A DNA stretch of 64,000 bases, taken from contig JAUPSS010000004.1 of the NCBI GenBank assembly GCA_040285825.1, positions 6,083,658 through 6,147,657 on the forward strand, given 5' to 3'. This document shows, piece by piece, positions 20,195 to 30,349 of the stretch. The stretch's first letter is position 1; every line of letters begins with the position of its first letter. The stretch comes from Eukaryota sp. TZLM1-RC (Eukaryota; Metamonada: BaSk clade). The notes beneath the pieces were generated by a model. The model had not been told where the DNA came from. It saw only the letters and a program-made list of their open reading frames with translations, and did not search any database. The position numbers and the translations under genes are program-made.

Positions 20195-23100
20195 ATGCCA
20201 TTCTTTGGGGTGGATCTGGGAGCTGACAAATGTCGTCTCTGTTCCTTAGATTCTTATGGAAGGTTTGTACATTGTAATTCGTTCACCAAAGGCCAATTCA
20301 AATATCTTCGATCCCCACTGCTGTTGCCATTTCTAATGGTGTAACTCTTTGTGGTGATGATGCTCTTGATTTACTACAAGAAGAAGCCACAGTTGGAGTT
20401 CAAGGATTTAAACTTTTACTTGGACAGAAATACTGTTCCCCTGAGATCCAGAATGAAGTACCTCATTTGCCATTCATTGTTCAGTCTTCAGACGAAGGTG
20501 AGTGTGTCATTGAGCTTGAGAACAACCAGTATACGGCCACTGAACTATATGCCATTATTCTGGAAACGCTAAAATCTCAGCATCAATCTGATTATAACAC
20601 CACCGTTAGCAACGTTGTTCTTTCTGTACCTTCGTTCTTCAACGACAGACAAAGAACTGCTCTCATAAGTGCTGCTCGCATGACTGACCTAACACCTCTC
20701 GGTTTAATTCAGGAATCGTTAGCAGCCGCTCTAGCGTTTCAACAACACACCTCCTCACGACTTATTGGTAAATCTGTACTTGTCTTTGACCTTGGTGCTA
20801 GCAAACTCGACGTCACAATCCTCAAAGGTGATGATCTTTCAATTCTCTCCAACAGTAGTACTCAAATGGTCTCTTGTTCCAAATTTGATGACGTTATTTT
20901 TGATTGGTTTTGCAACCACGCGTCTTCTCAGCTCCCACAAAGCGTAATTAATAATGTCGATTTCAGACAACAGTTACAACTAAAATCAAGACAGGCGAAG
21001 GAAACTCTATCACAAAGTCCATCCGCTTTTATTTCTATCGAAGGTTCTAGTTTCAAAAAATCAATAAAACTTTCTGATTTTGAAAGGGAATCAGATTTGT
21101 TCTTCGTTGCAACAATGCGCATGGTGAACACTGCTCTCAAATCAGCTGGCTTGAGCGCTGAATGTGTCAATGAGGTTATTATGGTTGGAGCCGGGTCTAA
21201 TATTCCCAGAATGAAACAAATGCTTAGAGATAAGTTTGGTAATACTAAAGTTAAGGTTGATTTTCCGAGAGACGTCATGGTGGTAAAGGGTCTTGCCTTG
21301 CTGAACAACTTTGCACATTTGGAACGTCATCTTATTAATATTCCTCAACAGGTACCAAATGAACGAATGGATAAGCATGCTGTGAGAACTTGGAAAAGTC
21401 ATTTAATACAACTGAGGGATGAACTAGAGGCGAAAATCTCTGATCCTGGATTAAAACTGTCAAAAGCACAGATTAATCAGTTCAAGAAGATAATTAAAAA
21501 CATCACCACGGAATTGGGTAATAGAAATACTGCAAATAATTTGGCGTCGGTTTACCAAAAAGCTATACAAGATCAGAATGAGAATCTTGGTGCAGATGGT
21601 GTTGAAGATCGTCAGTTATTAACTACTGCCAGTCCATATAAGTCATCAGGACAATCACTTGTTCATTCAATGTTCAATACAGCAGCTATACCACCAGCAA
21701 GTGGTATCAAGGAGCCTCCCAATGATCCAAACAATCCTTTTAAATCATCAGGAAAACCACTTGTTCATCAGATATTCAATACTAGGACGAGGCCACAATC
21801 AAATGATGCTCGTAGTGAACGAACTGTTAACCATTCAGATGTTGCGATAGATCTTGATCCTGAATTTAGATTTCTGGCACAAACACCTTCTCCAAAAGCA
21901 CGAAGACCTGCTTCCAACCCAAATGATCAACCAAATAGTGATGAGGACAAAGGTTTGACCCTGGCAAAATCAATCAAAAAATGTAAGGGTTGCTTGTTTT
22001 ATCTTTTTCTCATATCTATTTTTGTCTTTCTATTCGTTGGTGTCCCTTTTACCACGACTTTTGATGTTGTATCAACATTATTCTGCCCATCTTCAGTTTT
22101 AACCGATGCTGGCCATGTTTCCTTTTCTCATCGTAATCCTGAGTTCAATCTGCACCATGCATCATTTGGATACTATTTTGAAAGTGAAGTTTATTATAAC
22201 TATGAATTTGATGAAGTTCCTGAAGTTTTTGTTGCAATCCTCAATGTTGAAACGTCCAAACAAATCGCCTTTGATGTTAATGTTTCTTATAAAACTAAGA
22301 CACATTTCCTGTTGATCATTCGAACGCAAGCTCCTTTGGAATATCCACGAGAAATTTTTCTAGATGGTGTAGGAATCACTTGGGTAGCAGTAGGGACCAT
22401 GTGTACCAAAGAACAATTAGCTTACAGTAACTCTCAATTTGCATTTATCAATGGTAATTCAAATTGGAAGCTCAATTCAGTCACGCCTTTTTCCTACCAA
22501 AATTCAAATGATATCATTATCTTATCAGCCTTTCAGGGAGTCTATTTCGAAGGACTTGATGGTTTTAATGATATTCAGCAAGAAACCTCTATTTCAGAGG
22601 AACCAAAAAGCCACAATTTAAAAGTTGATGCTGTATTCACTAGTGAAGGTTCTGTTCAGGAATTTCGACACAATAGTTTAAGCTTTAATTATTCTGAAGC
22701 CAGATACAACACAATTGATATAGGCCAATTTCAAATTAACCAAGGCCTTGGTGACAGTGGTCAATTTGCTTTAAAAGTCGATTTTTCTTTTGAATTCACC
22801 AGAGTCCCAAATGTTTTTGTCTTTTTGGATGGTTTCCAAACCTATAATTCTTCTCTATCATATAGAATTGAAGTCGTTGAAATTCTGTTCACTAGTTTCA
22901 CAGTAAATATCAATATGTTAAGTGATTCACCAATGAAAATTTGGTTTAACTTTATCGCAATTGATGAAAATTTTGACACATTCGATGCTGTAGACCTTAT
23001 TCTATTTTCAATTTTCCTCTGCTTACTCATCACAGCTTTGTTGCTGGAATTGCACAAACCTAACCTTGTTGGAGCTTACAACACTGATGAAGAGCAGTAC

Positions 23101-24946
23101 CATAACCTAGGTGATTATACCCATGTGGCCAATTATACACCTCCCAAACCAGAAGAGGTATCCAAAGCTGGTTCATATATACCTCGTGATATTAAGTGGC
23201 TTGAATGTCTTACTGAATGGAGAAATGTCAAGCAAGATTTTTCAGAAACCAAACGTGACACTTTTGGAATTATATTTTGGATGGTGTTTGGAATGATATT
23301 GCTAGTATTTTTACTACTATTTTACAGGGAATTTATCCTGGCCACCAAGTTCTTCCATTCTGTTCAATCAGTCTATATAACACTGTTTATCCTTGGTCTG
23401 GAACATTTCCTCATTGTGTTGGCATTTTTCACGGTGACGTGGCCTCCACATAGAATGGTAAAGGGTTATAATCACAATCCATCGAACGTTGCAGTGCTTA
23501 TTGCTAGTCATATGAGTGCTGGTAAAGATCCACAATTAGTTAAGAAAGACACAAAAAAGAATTTCTTTAAATATGATGAATCAAAGTTAAAAGAAAACCA
23601 ATCAAATGTACAAGCACAATTCACCCGTGCTCTCAGACTTGCCTCAGATAGTGTGGCTAATGGCAATGTTTACGTCTGTCACAACACAGGAGATGAAGCT
23701 CCCCATCCTACTGATAAGACTGTCAGGATCATTCGTAATGTAGAGGCTTGGGGAAGGAAGGTCAACTACGTATGTGTTGTTGCAATTGTTCTAACAATCA
23801 GGTATATATTCCAGCTGGCAACAAGACATTTTGTCTTTACTACGTGTGTTTCATGTCATTTACCTAAACATAGGTGGCCAAAAATATTTTGGGAAATAGA
23901 AAAGATATTGATTATGTCGTGATTATGGATGATGACGTTGTAATTCCCCGTGATATGAGTTGGCAAACACATAGGCTGAAGAAAGACAATGTCTGTGGTG
24001 CTGTCGTTACAATCAGGGCTGATATCAATGATCCTGAAAAGAGTGGGTTTAGGAGAAGAAAGTTACTTGTATGGTTTCAGGACCTCGAATATTTGCTCTC
24101 AGGGTTGATGAAGCAATGTCAGAGCAATCTTGGCACAGGATCTTATCCCCACGGTGCAATTTCCATCTGGAAAAAGGATGCACTTATAGAAATCTTGGAT
24201 CATCACAAGTTTGTCACTGGGACTACCACGCTAACTTTAGCACCGCATTCCATGGGGAAGATGCAATGATGGGTTTTCTGACAAGGCAACTGATGCCGGG
24301 AAAAAAGTTGATCACATTTGCAGCAACTCCTGCCCTAACCCAGGTACCTACTGATCTGTTCCACTTGGGTGAAGATTTGTTTGGTGATCATGCTGTTGAT
24401 GACAAATCCTTGTTCAATCAGCGAGTCAAGAGTTGGGACGGTATGTCCTTTCGTGTTTAATTTACTTTAGTGTGTGCACATCGATTTTTCTTCAAATACT
24501 TGGAACATTTTATCAGATTTTGGAATTCTGATACACTAATTCTCAAGCCCTTTTACCTTTATGAAATGATTACTATCATTCGTGATTATTTCCATGTTCT
24601 AATTATTGCCTATTTTGTTATCATGGACGACATTTATCCACTTGGGCTGATCTATATTCGTGTACTGTTAATTCAGTACATAATTTTCTTCACGTTCAAT
24701 TATATCAAACTACGAAGAAGAAAGGACCTTCAAAGTCCACTGATAGTGGTGATTTTGTTCCCCTTCTACCGTCTTGTACTTTCTTTCTTCCGAATTTTTG
24801 CGTTATTCCACAATTTGTTTGAGTACTTACCAAAGAAGCGAATGCCTTCATCGGAAGATCCAAATCTCAAGGTTCCCTATTTGCATAAGTTTATTTCCAA
24901 ACTCAACGAACCTGAGGATTGGCAAAGAATTTGGAGTATGCAGTAG
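20195..24946 (+). CDS. Hsp70-like / H-type lectin / GT2 glycosyltransferase fusion protein
   Basis: Six exons encode 1532 aa. Residues 1 to about 370 are an Hsp70 ATPase-like domain with degenerate loops (FGVDLGADKC, VFDLGASKLDVTIL, VIMVGAGSNIPRMK). A low-complexity linker follows, then a membrane segment at about 589-612. Two lectin-like repeats of H-type pattern (about 631-722 and 813-917) each keep the VPxVFV strand. Further membrane segments lie near 920-943, 1013-1035 and 1048-1073. The GT2 domain carries DYVVIMDDDVVIP near 1208 (metal/UDP-sugar binding), HGEDAMMGF near 1312 and QRVKSWD near 1370, and is followed by terminal membrane helices. This is the order of a processive chitin/hyaluronan-synthase-type polysaccharide synthase, although the QxxRW motif is modified. 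Exon 2 alone encodes the ATPase-like domain, lectins and start of the GT domain, so the fusion is not an artefact of splicing choices. The sugar product is unknown. Confidence 0.88.
20263..20291 (+). other. 29-nt intron 1 of the Hsp70-GT2 gene
   Basis: Starts GTTTGT and ends TTCACCAAAG. Splicing joins the Hsp70 N-terminal strand (CRLCSLDSYGR) to PIQISSIPTAVAISNG in frame; without it the frame meets a stop. Confidence 0.8.
23770..23801 (+). other. 32-nt intron 2 of the Hsp70-GT2 gene
   Basis: Starts GTATGT and ends CTAACAATCAG. Splicing gives KVNYVYIPAGNKTFCLYY, the expected GT2 strand and loop before the acidic motif. Confidence 0.9.
23844..23873 (+). other. 30-nt intron 3 of the Hsp70-GT2 gene
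   Basis: Starts GTGTGT and ends CCTAAACATAG. Splicing joins LYY to VAKNILGNRKDIDYVVIMDD in frame. Introns 2 and 3 enclose an exon of only 42 nt. Confidence 0.88.
24209..24240 (+). other. 32-nt intron 4 of the Hsp70-GT2 gene
   Basis: Starts GTTTGT and ends GCTAACTTTAG. Splicing restores ILDHHNTAFHGEDAMMGF, which contains the conserved GED acidic motif. Confidence 0.9.
24441..24470 (+). other. 30-nt intron 5 of the Hsp70-GT2 gene
   Basis: Starts GTATGT and ends TTTACTTTAG. Splicing joins QRVKSWD to VCAHRFFFKYLEHF and opens the membrane-spanning C-terminus. Confidence 0.85.
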
Positions 24947-25740
24947 AATTCATGATTGGAACTTTGATTGTTGATGAGAACTGTTTGTAATAAAATGTGT
25001 TTTGCTTAGCGTCAACTTGTTAAAGAACCCCTCTTTTTGATTTTCTGAATCTGTCAGAAAAATCACCAGTTAATGGTTTTATTCAAAATATTTGATCTAC
25101 AGAACAAGACCTTGAAATGAATCTAATATACGTTGTCTTGTAATTAATGTTTCTTGTTATTTCTTATCATTAGGTACAGATTTTAGGCAAAGAAAGAGAG
25201 TCCATGTAATGAAATTTTATATTTCGCGGCCTTTATATTCTTTTTCTTATCGCCATTGTCACCTGATATTGGATAATAGCTTCTTAAAACAAAGTCATCA
25301 ATTCTTCTAATTGTGTTATACTTGGAGTGTGTGTAAAGTGTAAAATTTGTAGATTCATCCCACATTCCACTCGAATAAATTTATTTTTGAATTTTTGAAT
25401 TTTATTTTTGAATTTTTCGAATAAATTTAGATTTCGCATATAGTAGACTCAACTCTTGTTGACATATATCAAATTGACACAACTTACTATCAAAAAGGAA
25501 ATTACATGATGAGCTTCTTTGTGAACATTGAACAAATCATCGTAAAGAAATAATCAACTATACCTTTGATTTCTAGGAAACCACAACTGCGTACAGTAAT
25601 GACAGGGAGTAAAACTTTTTTATTTCTCATATTCTATTGCTCATTTAACAAAGTCATTTAGAATGAGCAAATTTCTGATCAATTATGCCAAAAAATCACA
25701 AAATCACCTCCAATATTTAATGAAAACCACCGAAAACCAC
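24947..25740. other. intergenic region with AT-rich direct repeats
   Basis: This holds the second copy of the 100-bp dispersed repeat (annotated separately). At 25374-25432 there is a run of TTTTTGAATTTTTGAATT-type repeats flanked by two copies of CGAATAAATTTA. No gene is visible. Confidence 0.5.
25195..25300 (-). repeat. dispersed ~100-bp repeat, copy 2
   Basis: The minus strand reads FVLRSYYPISGDNGDKKKNI and continues KAAKYKISL, aligned without gaps to 5060-5160. Substitutions are scattered but the frame is kept. Confidence 0.6.
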
Positions 25741-28080
25741 TTACAACGCATTTGAAGCCAGAGGATCGACATACATGGGCTTTCTTCCTTTTCTGCGACC
25801 TGAGCCACTACTTCTGGGAGGTGGGGCAACTGAAAGACTACCAAAAGCTGTTGGAAGGTCTGATTGAGCCATTGGCTTTGAAAATGTGGGTGGAGGAAGT
25901 GATGAAGGAGGGGGAGGTAGAGCTGTAGACCCCTGAGCTGTCACTTCCTGACTAGTAGAGCTCACTGAAAATTTCGAGGGTGGCGGCGCTGTAGACCCCT
26001 GAGCTGTCACTTCCTGACTAGTAGAGCTCACTGAAAATTTCGAGGGTGGCGGCGCTGTAGACCCCTGAGCTGTCACTTCCTGACTAGTAGAGCTCACTGA
26101 AAATTTCGAGGGTGGCGGCGCTGTAGACCCCTGAGCTGTCACTTCCTGACTAGTAGAGCTCACTGAAAATTTCGACGGTGGCGGCGCTGTAGACCCCTGA
26201 GCTGTCACTTCCTGACTAGTAGAGCTCACGGTAGTGGGAGGAGGTGTTGAAATTTTCATTGGAGGAGGAGGTGGAATTGATGCTTTTTTCTTTGGTAACT
26301 CCCCTTCCTTGTGCCACCCAACACCCTGGGTAAATACCATTTTTCCAGCTTCCTGAAGATGAATTGGGGTGAATTCATCATCCTTATTTAAAATTTGGCG
26401 AATTTTGCTTATTAAAAATCCTGGCTTTCTTGGACCAATATAAGTTTCACTATTTTGAGCTGGTTTATCTTCAACAACTTTATCATTGTCAGAGGTTTGA
26501 GTAGATGGTCTTGAATTTTCTTGACTATTACTGCTCTCAGATCGTTTAAATAGACCAAAAATACCCCCTAATATTGACCCTGATTGACTGGCAACTGATT
26601 GACAGGAGTAAATATTCGTAAAGCTATCTAATCTATTTTTAAAAGTTTCAGGTAACCTGGTGACGTCAGCAGGTGATAAATGACGTGTATCTGATTGAAT
26701 TGATTGAAGTAACCGGGTAGCGGATTTGACAAGTCCAAAATCAGACAGGACAGCAACCATGCCAAGTTTGAACGATAGAAGATCATTTAATTTGTACTGT
26801 GAATTATTTAAATATTTGGAAAACTCAAAAATTTCAGTCAATTGAATTCCGCTGACCAGATCAGACCAACAAAAACTACTACTGACATCACATCCAATCA
26901 AACCTATCCTTTCCTCAGTAGTTTTGACAGAAACTTTACCCCCAAAAGACGATGTAGGTCTATTCAGTAAATCAACAGTAACACCTTCCCCAGACAAGAG
27001 CCAACATAAATGACTGGCAGAAAGGCAACTAACGTCACCATTGGCTTCGTAGTTTTTTATTAGACCATCTCCAATAGATTTAACAACATTATTAGTATTA
27101 GGCGCTCGGTTGATGAGAGTAACGAGTAGGTTGTTTCTCCAATTATCAACCAAAAAACTCGAATCCGGGCCAAACATGAACTGAAAAGATTCATTCAAAA
27201 ACATTGAATATAAAGTTCGTAGTGGTTTTCCAGGAGAAATATTACTTTCAATAAAACTCTTCACCACTTGTTTGTACAGAATTGAATCTCTACTATGAAA
27301 CGACAAGAGTAAAGCGTGAGCCCAATTACCCTCATCACAAGCTGTCTTTATGGCCGAAACGTGGTCACCTTGGAGGAGTAGGTGTTCTATTGTGTTTGGA
27401 TTGGGAGGGGAGAGTGGAGATTGTGGAGGAGATAGGTCAGGAGCGGTAGATGCCTGCAAGATTTGGGTTATGGAAGTAATTAATTCATCTGAAATCTCGC
27501 CATGATTCTCAAATATTTGGGACATTGTTGATAAAAGTAACTCACGGGTAGGGCACTTAGTGGAAGAGATGGTTTCCTGGAAGTACTTTGCCACTGCAGA
27601 TTTGGACTGTTGGATAACAGGTGAAGGTAAGGTTGACAGAGAGGTGTGGAGTGGAGTGCGTGAAAGTAAAGAGGGTAAGGAAAACTCTGTAATGACACTA
27701 GAACCCACAAAGATACGTCCATTGGGAGAAACACAGACAGGTAGGGAAGAACGAGGAAGTGGAGGACAATGTGAGGGTGGGGAGGGTGGCTTACGGGAGA
27801 AGGATTGGCGCCGAGAGACGGATTCAGGTCTGGATGGGTCACTTAGGTTAGAGAAAGATGGAGGTAGGGAATCCCTCCGAGGAAAGTGTATGTTCAAATT
27901 ATTGGGGGAAGATTGGCCAGAGGTGGGTTGAGAGTGAGAAATTGGATGTTGTATCATTGGGGTTGGTCGTGGAGGTGACACAACCATCGTGGAAGAAACG
28001 GAAGACTTGTCTGAGGCTTGTGAAGGTGTTTCCAAGCTAATAAGTTCATCAAAAAAGTCAGCATCATCATCAAAAGACAT
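25741..28080 (-). CDS. SEC16: COPII coat-assembly scaffold Sec16
   Basis: This 779-residue protein matches Sec16, the scaffold of ER exit sites that organises COPII vesicle budding. Its Pro/Ser-rich N-terminal region begins MSFDDDADFFDELI. The central conserved domain (about residues 230-480) starts EHLLLQGDHVSAIKTACDEG and NWAHALLLSFHS. It continues through helices matching the ancestral coatomer element shared with Sec31. A Pro-rich C-terminal region has five copies of a 22-residue repeat (SxSSTSQEVTAQGSTAPPPS type). The end, GRKPMYVDP, resembles the GRxRYVD tail motif of Sec16 proteins. The protein is short compared with animal and fungal Sec16. Coding stays open 21 codons upstream, but ATG 28078-28080 precedes the acidic motif and is favoured. 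No intron is needed. Confidence 0.85.
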   Translation of the reverse strand: MSFDDDADFFDELISLETPSQASDKSSVSSTMVVSPPRPTPMIQHPISHSQPTSGQSSPNNLNIHFPRRDSLPPSFSNLSDPSRPESVSRRQSFSRKPPSPPSHCPPLPRSSLPVCVSPNGRIFVGSSVITEFSLPSLLSRTPLHTSLSTLPSPVIQQSKSAVAKYFQETISSTKCPTRELLLSTMSQIFENHGEISDELITSITQILQASTAPDLSPPQSPLSPPNPNTIEHLLLQGDHVSAIKTACDEGNWAHALLLSFHSRDSILYKQVVKSFIESNISPGKPLRTLYSMFLNESFQFMFGPDSSFLVDNWRNNLLVTLINRAPNTNNVVKSIGDGLIKNYEANGDVSCLSASHLCWLLSGEGVTVDLLNRPTSSFGGKVSVKTTEERIGLIGCDVSSSFCWSDLVSGIQLTEIFEFSKYLNNSQYKLNDLLSFKLGMVAVLSDFGLVKSATRLLQSIQSDTRHLSPADVTRLPETFKNRLDSFTNIYSCQSVASQSGSILGGIFGLFKRSESSNSQENSRPSTQTSDNDKVVEDKPAQNSETYIGPRKPGFLISKIRQILNKDDEFTPIHLQEAGKMVFTQGVGWHKEGELPKKKASIPPPPPMKISTPPPTTVSSTSQEVTAQGSTAPPPSKFSVSSTSQEVTAQGSTAPPPSKFSVSSTSQEVTAQGSTAPPPSKFSVSSTSQEVTAQGSTAPPPSKFSVSSTSQEVTAQGSTALPPPPSSLPPPTFSKPMAQSDLPTAFGSLSVAPPPRSSGSGRRKGRKPMYVDPLASNAL
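25922..26232 (-). repeat. 66-bp tandem repeat within Sec16, about five copies
   Basis: Near-identical 66-bp units encode 22 residues of SxSSTSQEVTAQGSTAPPPS type plus KF. Only a few bases differ between units, so the expansion is recent. The terminal copy changes to ALPPPP and merges into the Pro-rich tail. The unit is a multiple of three, so the frame is kept. Confidence 0.95.
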
Positions 28081-28202
28081 TTGAGAATAGATAATGGCAA
28101 TATGTTGAGAGTCAGTGAAGAGATTAAGTAAAACGTTGTTCAAAGATTTTCAACTAAAGATTTTTAAAAAACTGGAATATTTATTGAGATAAAAAAACCC
28201 AT

Positions 28203-29560
28203 CTAGAATTCAATATCCTCCAAACAAGCGTCACTATTACTGAACCTACTCACAGCATTACGTTCATATTCTACACCAATAGCTAAAAGTGCCTTTGAAA
28301 TCATTGTAGGAATAGACTTGAAAATGCAAAAAACAATTCTATTTAACCAGAAAGTGGAGTTCATTGTTTTACCAGACCTATTCAGTAACACCTTTTTAAA
28401 ATTTTCCAAAAAGTGCAACCCTGAAGGTCCAATATTGCCAAAAAGAGAAATTGCAAACGGCACAAACTGATATTTCACATGTTCCACTCTACCTAACTGT
28501 GCCAAAGATTCTTCATATTTTTTTATCTTCTTTTTTTCGGCGTTAGATAACGGCGAATCAGCGGAATACACTAAACGAGCAGCAGAATTTTTGCAAACAT
28601 CAACTGAGACAACATCTACAACATTGAGAACACCATCGATCCCTGGAGCTACTAAATCTGCCCTTCTTTTACCAAAGGAATCATCAGTTTGATCTGAAGA
28701 CAGCTTACGTACTAGTGGCTCAATAAATGCCTCTATATTGAAACTTTTGCACATGGCATATAATTGATCACGAACTGAGTCATGAACAATTGAGCGATAA
28801 GTTATAAAATACTTACAGTTTAAAATATGGGAAAGCGTAACAACACTCTTGCAGCGACAAATAAAATCATTTGGTAATGAACAAGGCCATAGAAAACATC
28901 TCATTCTCATTGCAGTGGTCCATTGGTGATCATTAAGTAGAAGGCCATAAATGTTGGGAATTTGGGAGATTAAGCAATTTGAGCAACTGTCTTCAAGATC
29001 AATCAAAAAGTTTGCAAAAACGGGATTTTTTTCCTTAGCCAAGCTAAGACGTACAATATAATCCAAGTTTTCTAAAACTTTCAAGATTTTTTTCTGCAAT
29101 TTTGCAAAAGTCAATGGTAAGGAGAGCAAGCTTCTTGAAGGAAGTTCCACAATATCAGAGGGGAAACATTTAGCCCAAATATTGGGTGAAAGTGTTTCAA
29201 TTTCCTGTTGCAAAGAAATAAGATAGGAGCTGCCACAATTTTCAATGAGATGAATTTTTTCAGGAAAACGATTCACAAATTCATAAATAAAATTCTTTCC
29301 ACCTCCAATAAAGGCAGCTTTACAACGGTAGCTTGATTTATGAAAATCAACACCACCAAAATTTGTACCACAAAAAATGTGGCTTCGTAACTGAGATGCA
29401 TCAATTTCCAATAATTTTGCTAAAAAATTGGATCTTTGTTCATTGAAAATTCGACAAAATTCCCAGGAAATTGATGGTGATGTTGATCTCAAAATATGAG
29501 TAAATTTTCCAGAATAACAGATTTTGTTTTGTGTGTTTTTTTTAAATAAATTTATTTTTA
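28203..29560 (-). mobile_element. non-LTR retroelement C-terminal half, RLE type (family 2), best-preserved copy
   Basis: A long uninterrupted minus-strand frame reads from the post-palm region (FTHILRSTSPSISWEF, TNFGGVDFHKSSYRCKAAF) into LSPNIWAKCFPSDIVELP. It then gives MRMRCFLWPCSLPNDFICRC, where the CRC plus HILNCKYF forms a CCHC zinc knuckle, followed by HDSVRDQLYAMCK. The endonuclease region has RRADLVAPG, VVDVVSVD and KKYEESL, matching the R-x-D, D and K-Y landmarks of restriction-like endonucleases in R2/CRE-type elements. It ends SDACLEDIEF with an AT-rich tail. The palm with the YxDD motif is missing because of 5' truncation. The lack of stops suggests a fairly recent insertion. Translation has not been shown to be functional. 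Confidence 0.8.
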
Positions 29561-29574
29561 TTTTCAACGCTAAC

Positions 29575-29690
29575 CAAACATCAAAAAAACCAGGACTCAA
29601 TATCCTCAATACACGCATCAACATCATCAAAGCTCTTAAGGGCTGTATGTGTTTAAGGTGATACCTTTGTGATACTAACCTTCTAGGCAA
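29575..29690 (-). mobile_element. older retroelement tail, truncated by the adjacent copy
   Basis: The minus strand reads ALKSFDDVDACIEDIESWFF, matching the C-terminus of the 28203-29560 copy (SRFSNSDACLEDIEF). It lies immediately 5' of that copy, so a younger truncated element appears to have inserted at or just after the 3' end of an older one. Confidence 0.6.
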
Positions 29691-30349
29691 ACACAGTAAA
29701 ACATATGTAAGCAGACACTAGCTACAATATTCTTTGGGTACGATTTTTGTTTGTTGGTAATCTGGTGATTTTGATATTGTGGCAGTGTCCCTCAAATATA
29801 AGTTAAAACACATAGGATGCTTATAGGCTGATTGTTTAAACAAAGATTACAACCACTCATCACGAATTTGAGGTAAAAATCATCGAAATTTAGATTATGA
29901 TCTTTAGTTGTTGCAATCCCTCATTTGAAATTAAGGCTATCCTGATTCTTAACATACAATTTGCTGAGTTTATCTCTACAAAATGGAAGAGATTTAATGG
30001 ATTGTCATCAATGGGGCTTTAGGAAACAAGGGAAAAAGCAGTCGAGTCCAAGTGTGTTCAATTTCATTAAAAAATACCTTTAATAAATACTTTCGACCTG
30101 GAAAACTTCATACAATGGAAAAATGATAACGAATGTTACTTAACAAATATTGTTAAACAATGCCTTCAGAGTCCATCATTCTATTATTCTAGAATTTCGG
30201 AATTCCAACTAAAATTCTGGAATTACTGAAATTGTTTGAGTTTTTTGTGATAGGGTATTGTATTTTCTTTTCAAGAATGCTTTGGAATTTGGGAATTACA
30301 AAATTCTACAATTGGAAATTACTTCTTAGTTGAGTTAATCAAAACACCA
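29691..30349. other. intergenic region, AT-rich
   Basis: Upstream region of the coiled-coil gene. At 30190-30325 short GGAATT/AATTCC motifs recur several times. No gene or RNA was seen. Confidence 0.5.

Noticed and set aside
20351-20572. Small frame at the start of the Hsp70-GT2 gene
   Set aside because: The Hsp70 motifs lie in the other frame once the 29-nt intron is removed.
24071-24460. Separate protein starting near 24071
   Set aside because: Only its last ~70 residues make sense, as exon 5 of the Hsp70-GT2 gene after a 32-nt intron.
20195-24946. Calling the GT2 gene a chitin synthase
   Set aside because: The DDD and GED motifs fit GT2 synthases generally, but the QxxRW motif is altered, so the product cannot be named.
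25922-26232. CRISPR-like tandem repeat
   Set aside because: Units abut without spacers and form an in-frame protein repeat within Sec16; the host is eukaryotic.
27560-28040. Long plus-strand frames opposite the Sec16 N-terminus
   Set aside because: They are antisense shadows of a Pro/Ser-rich coding region and show no family motif.
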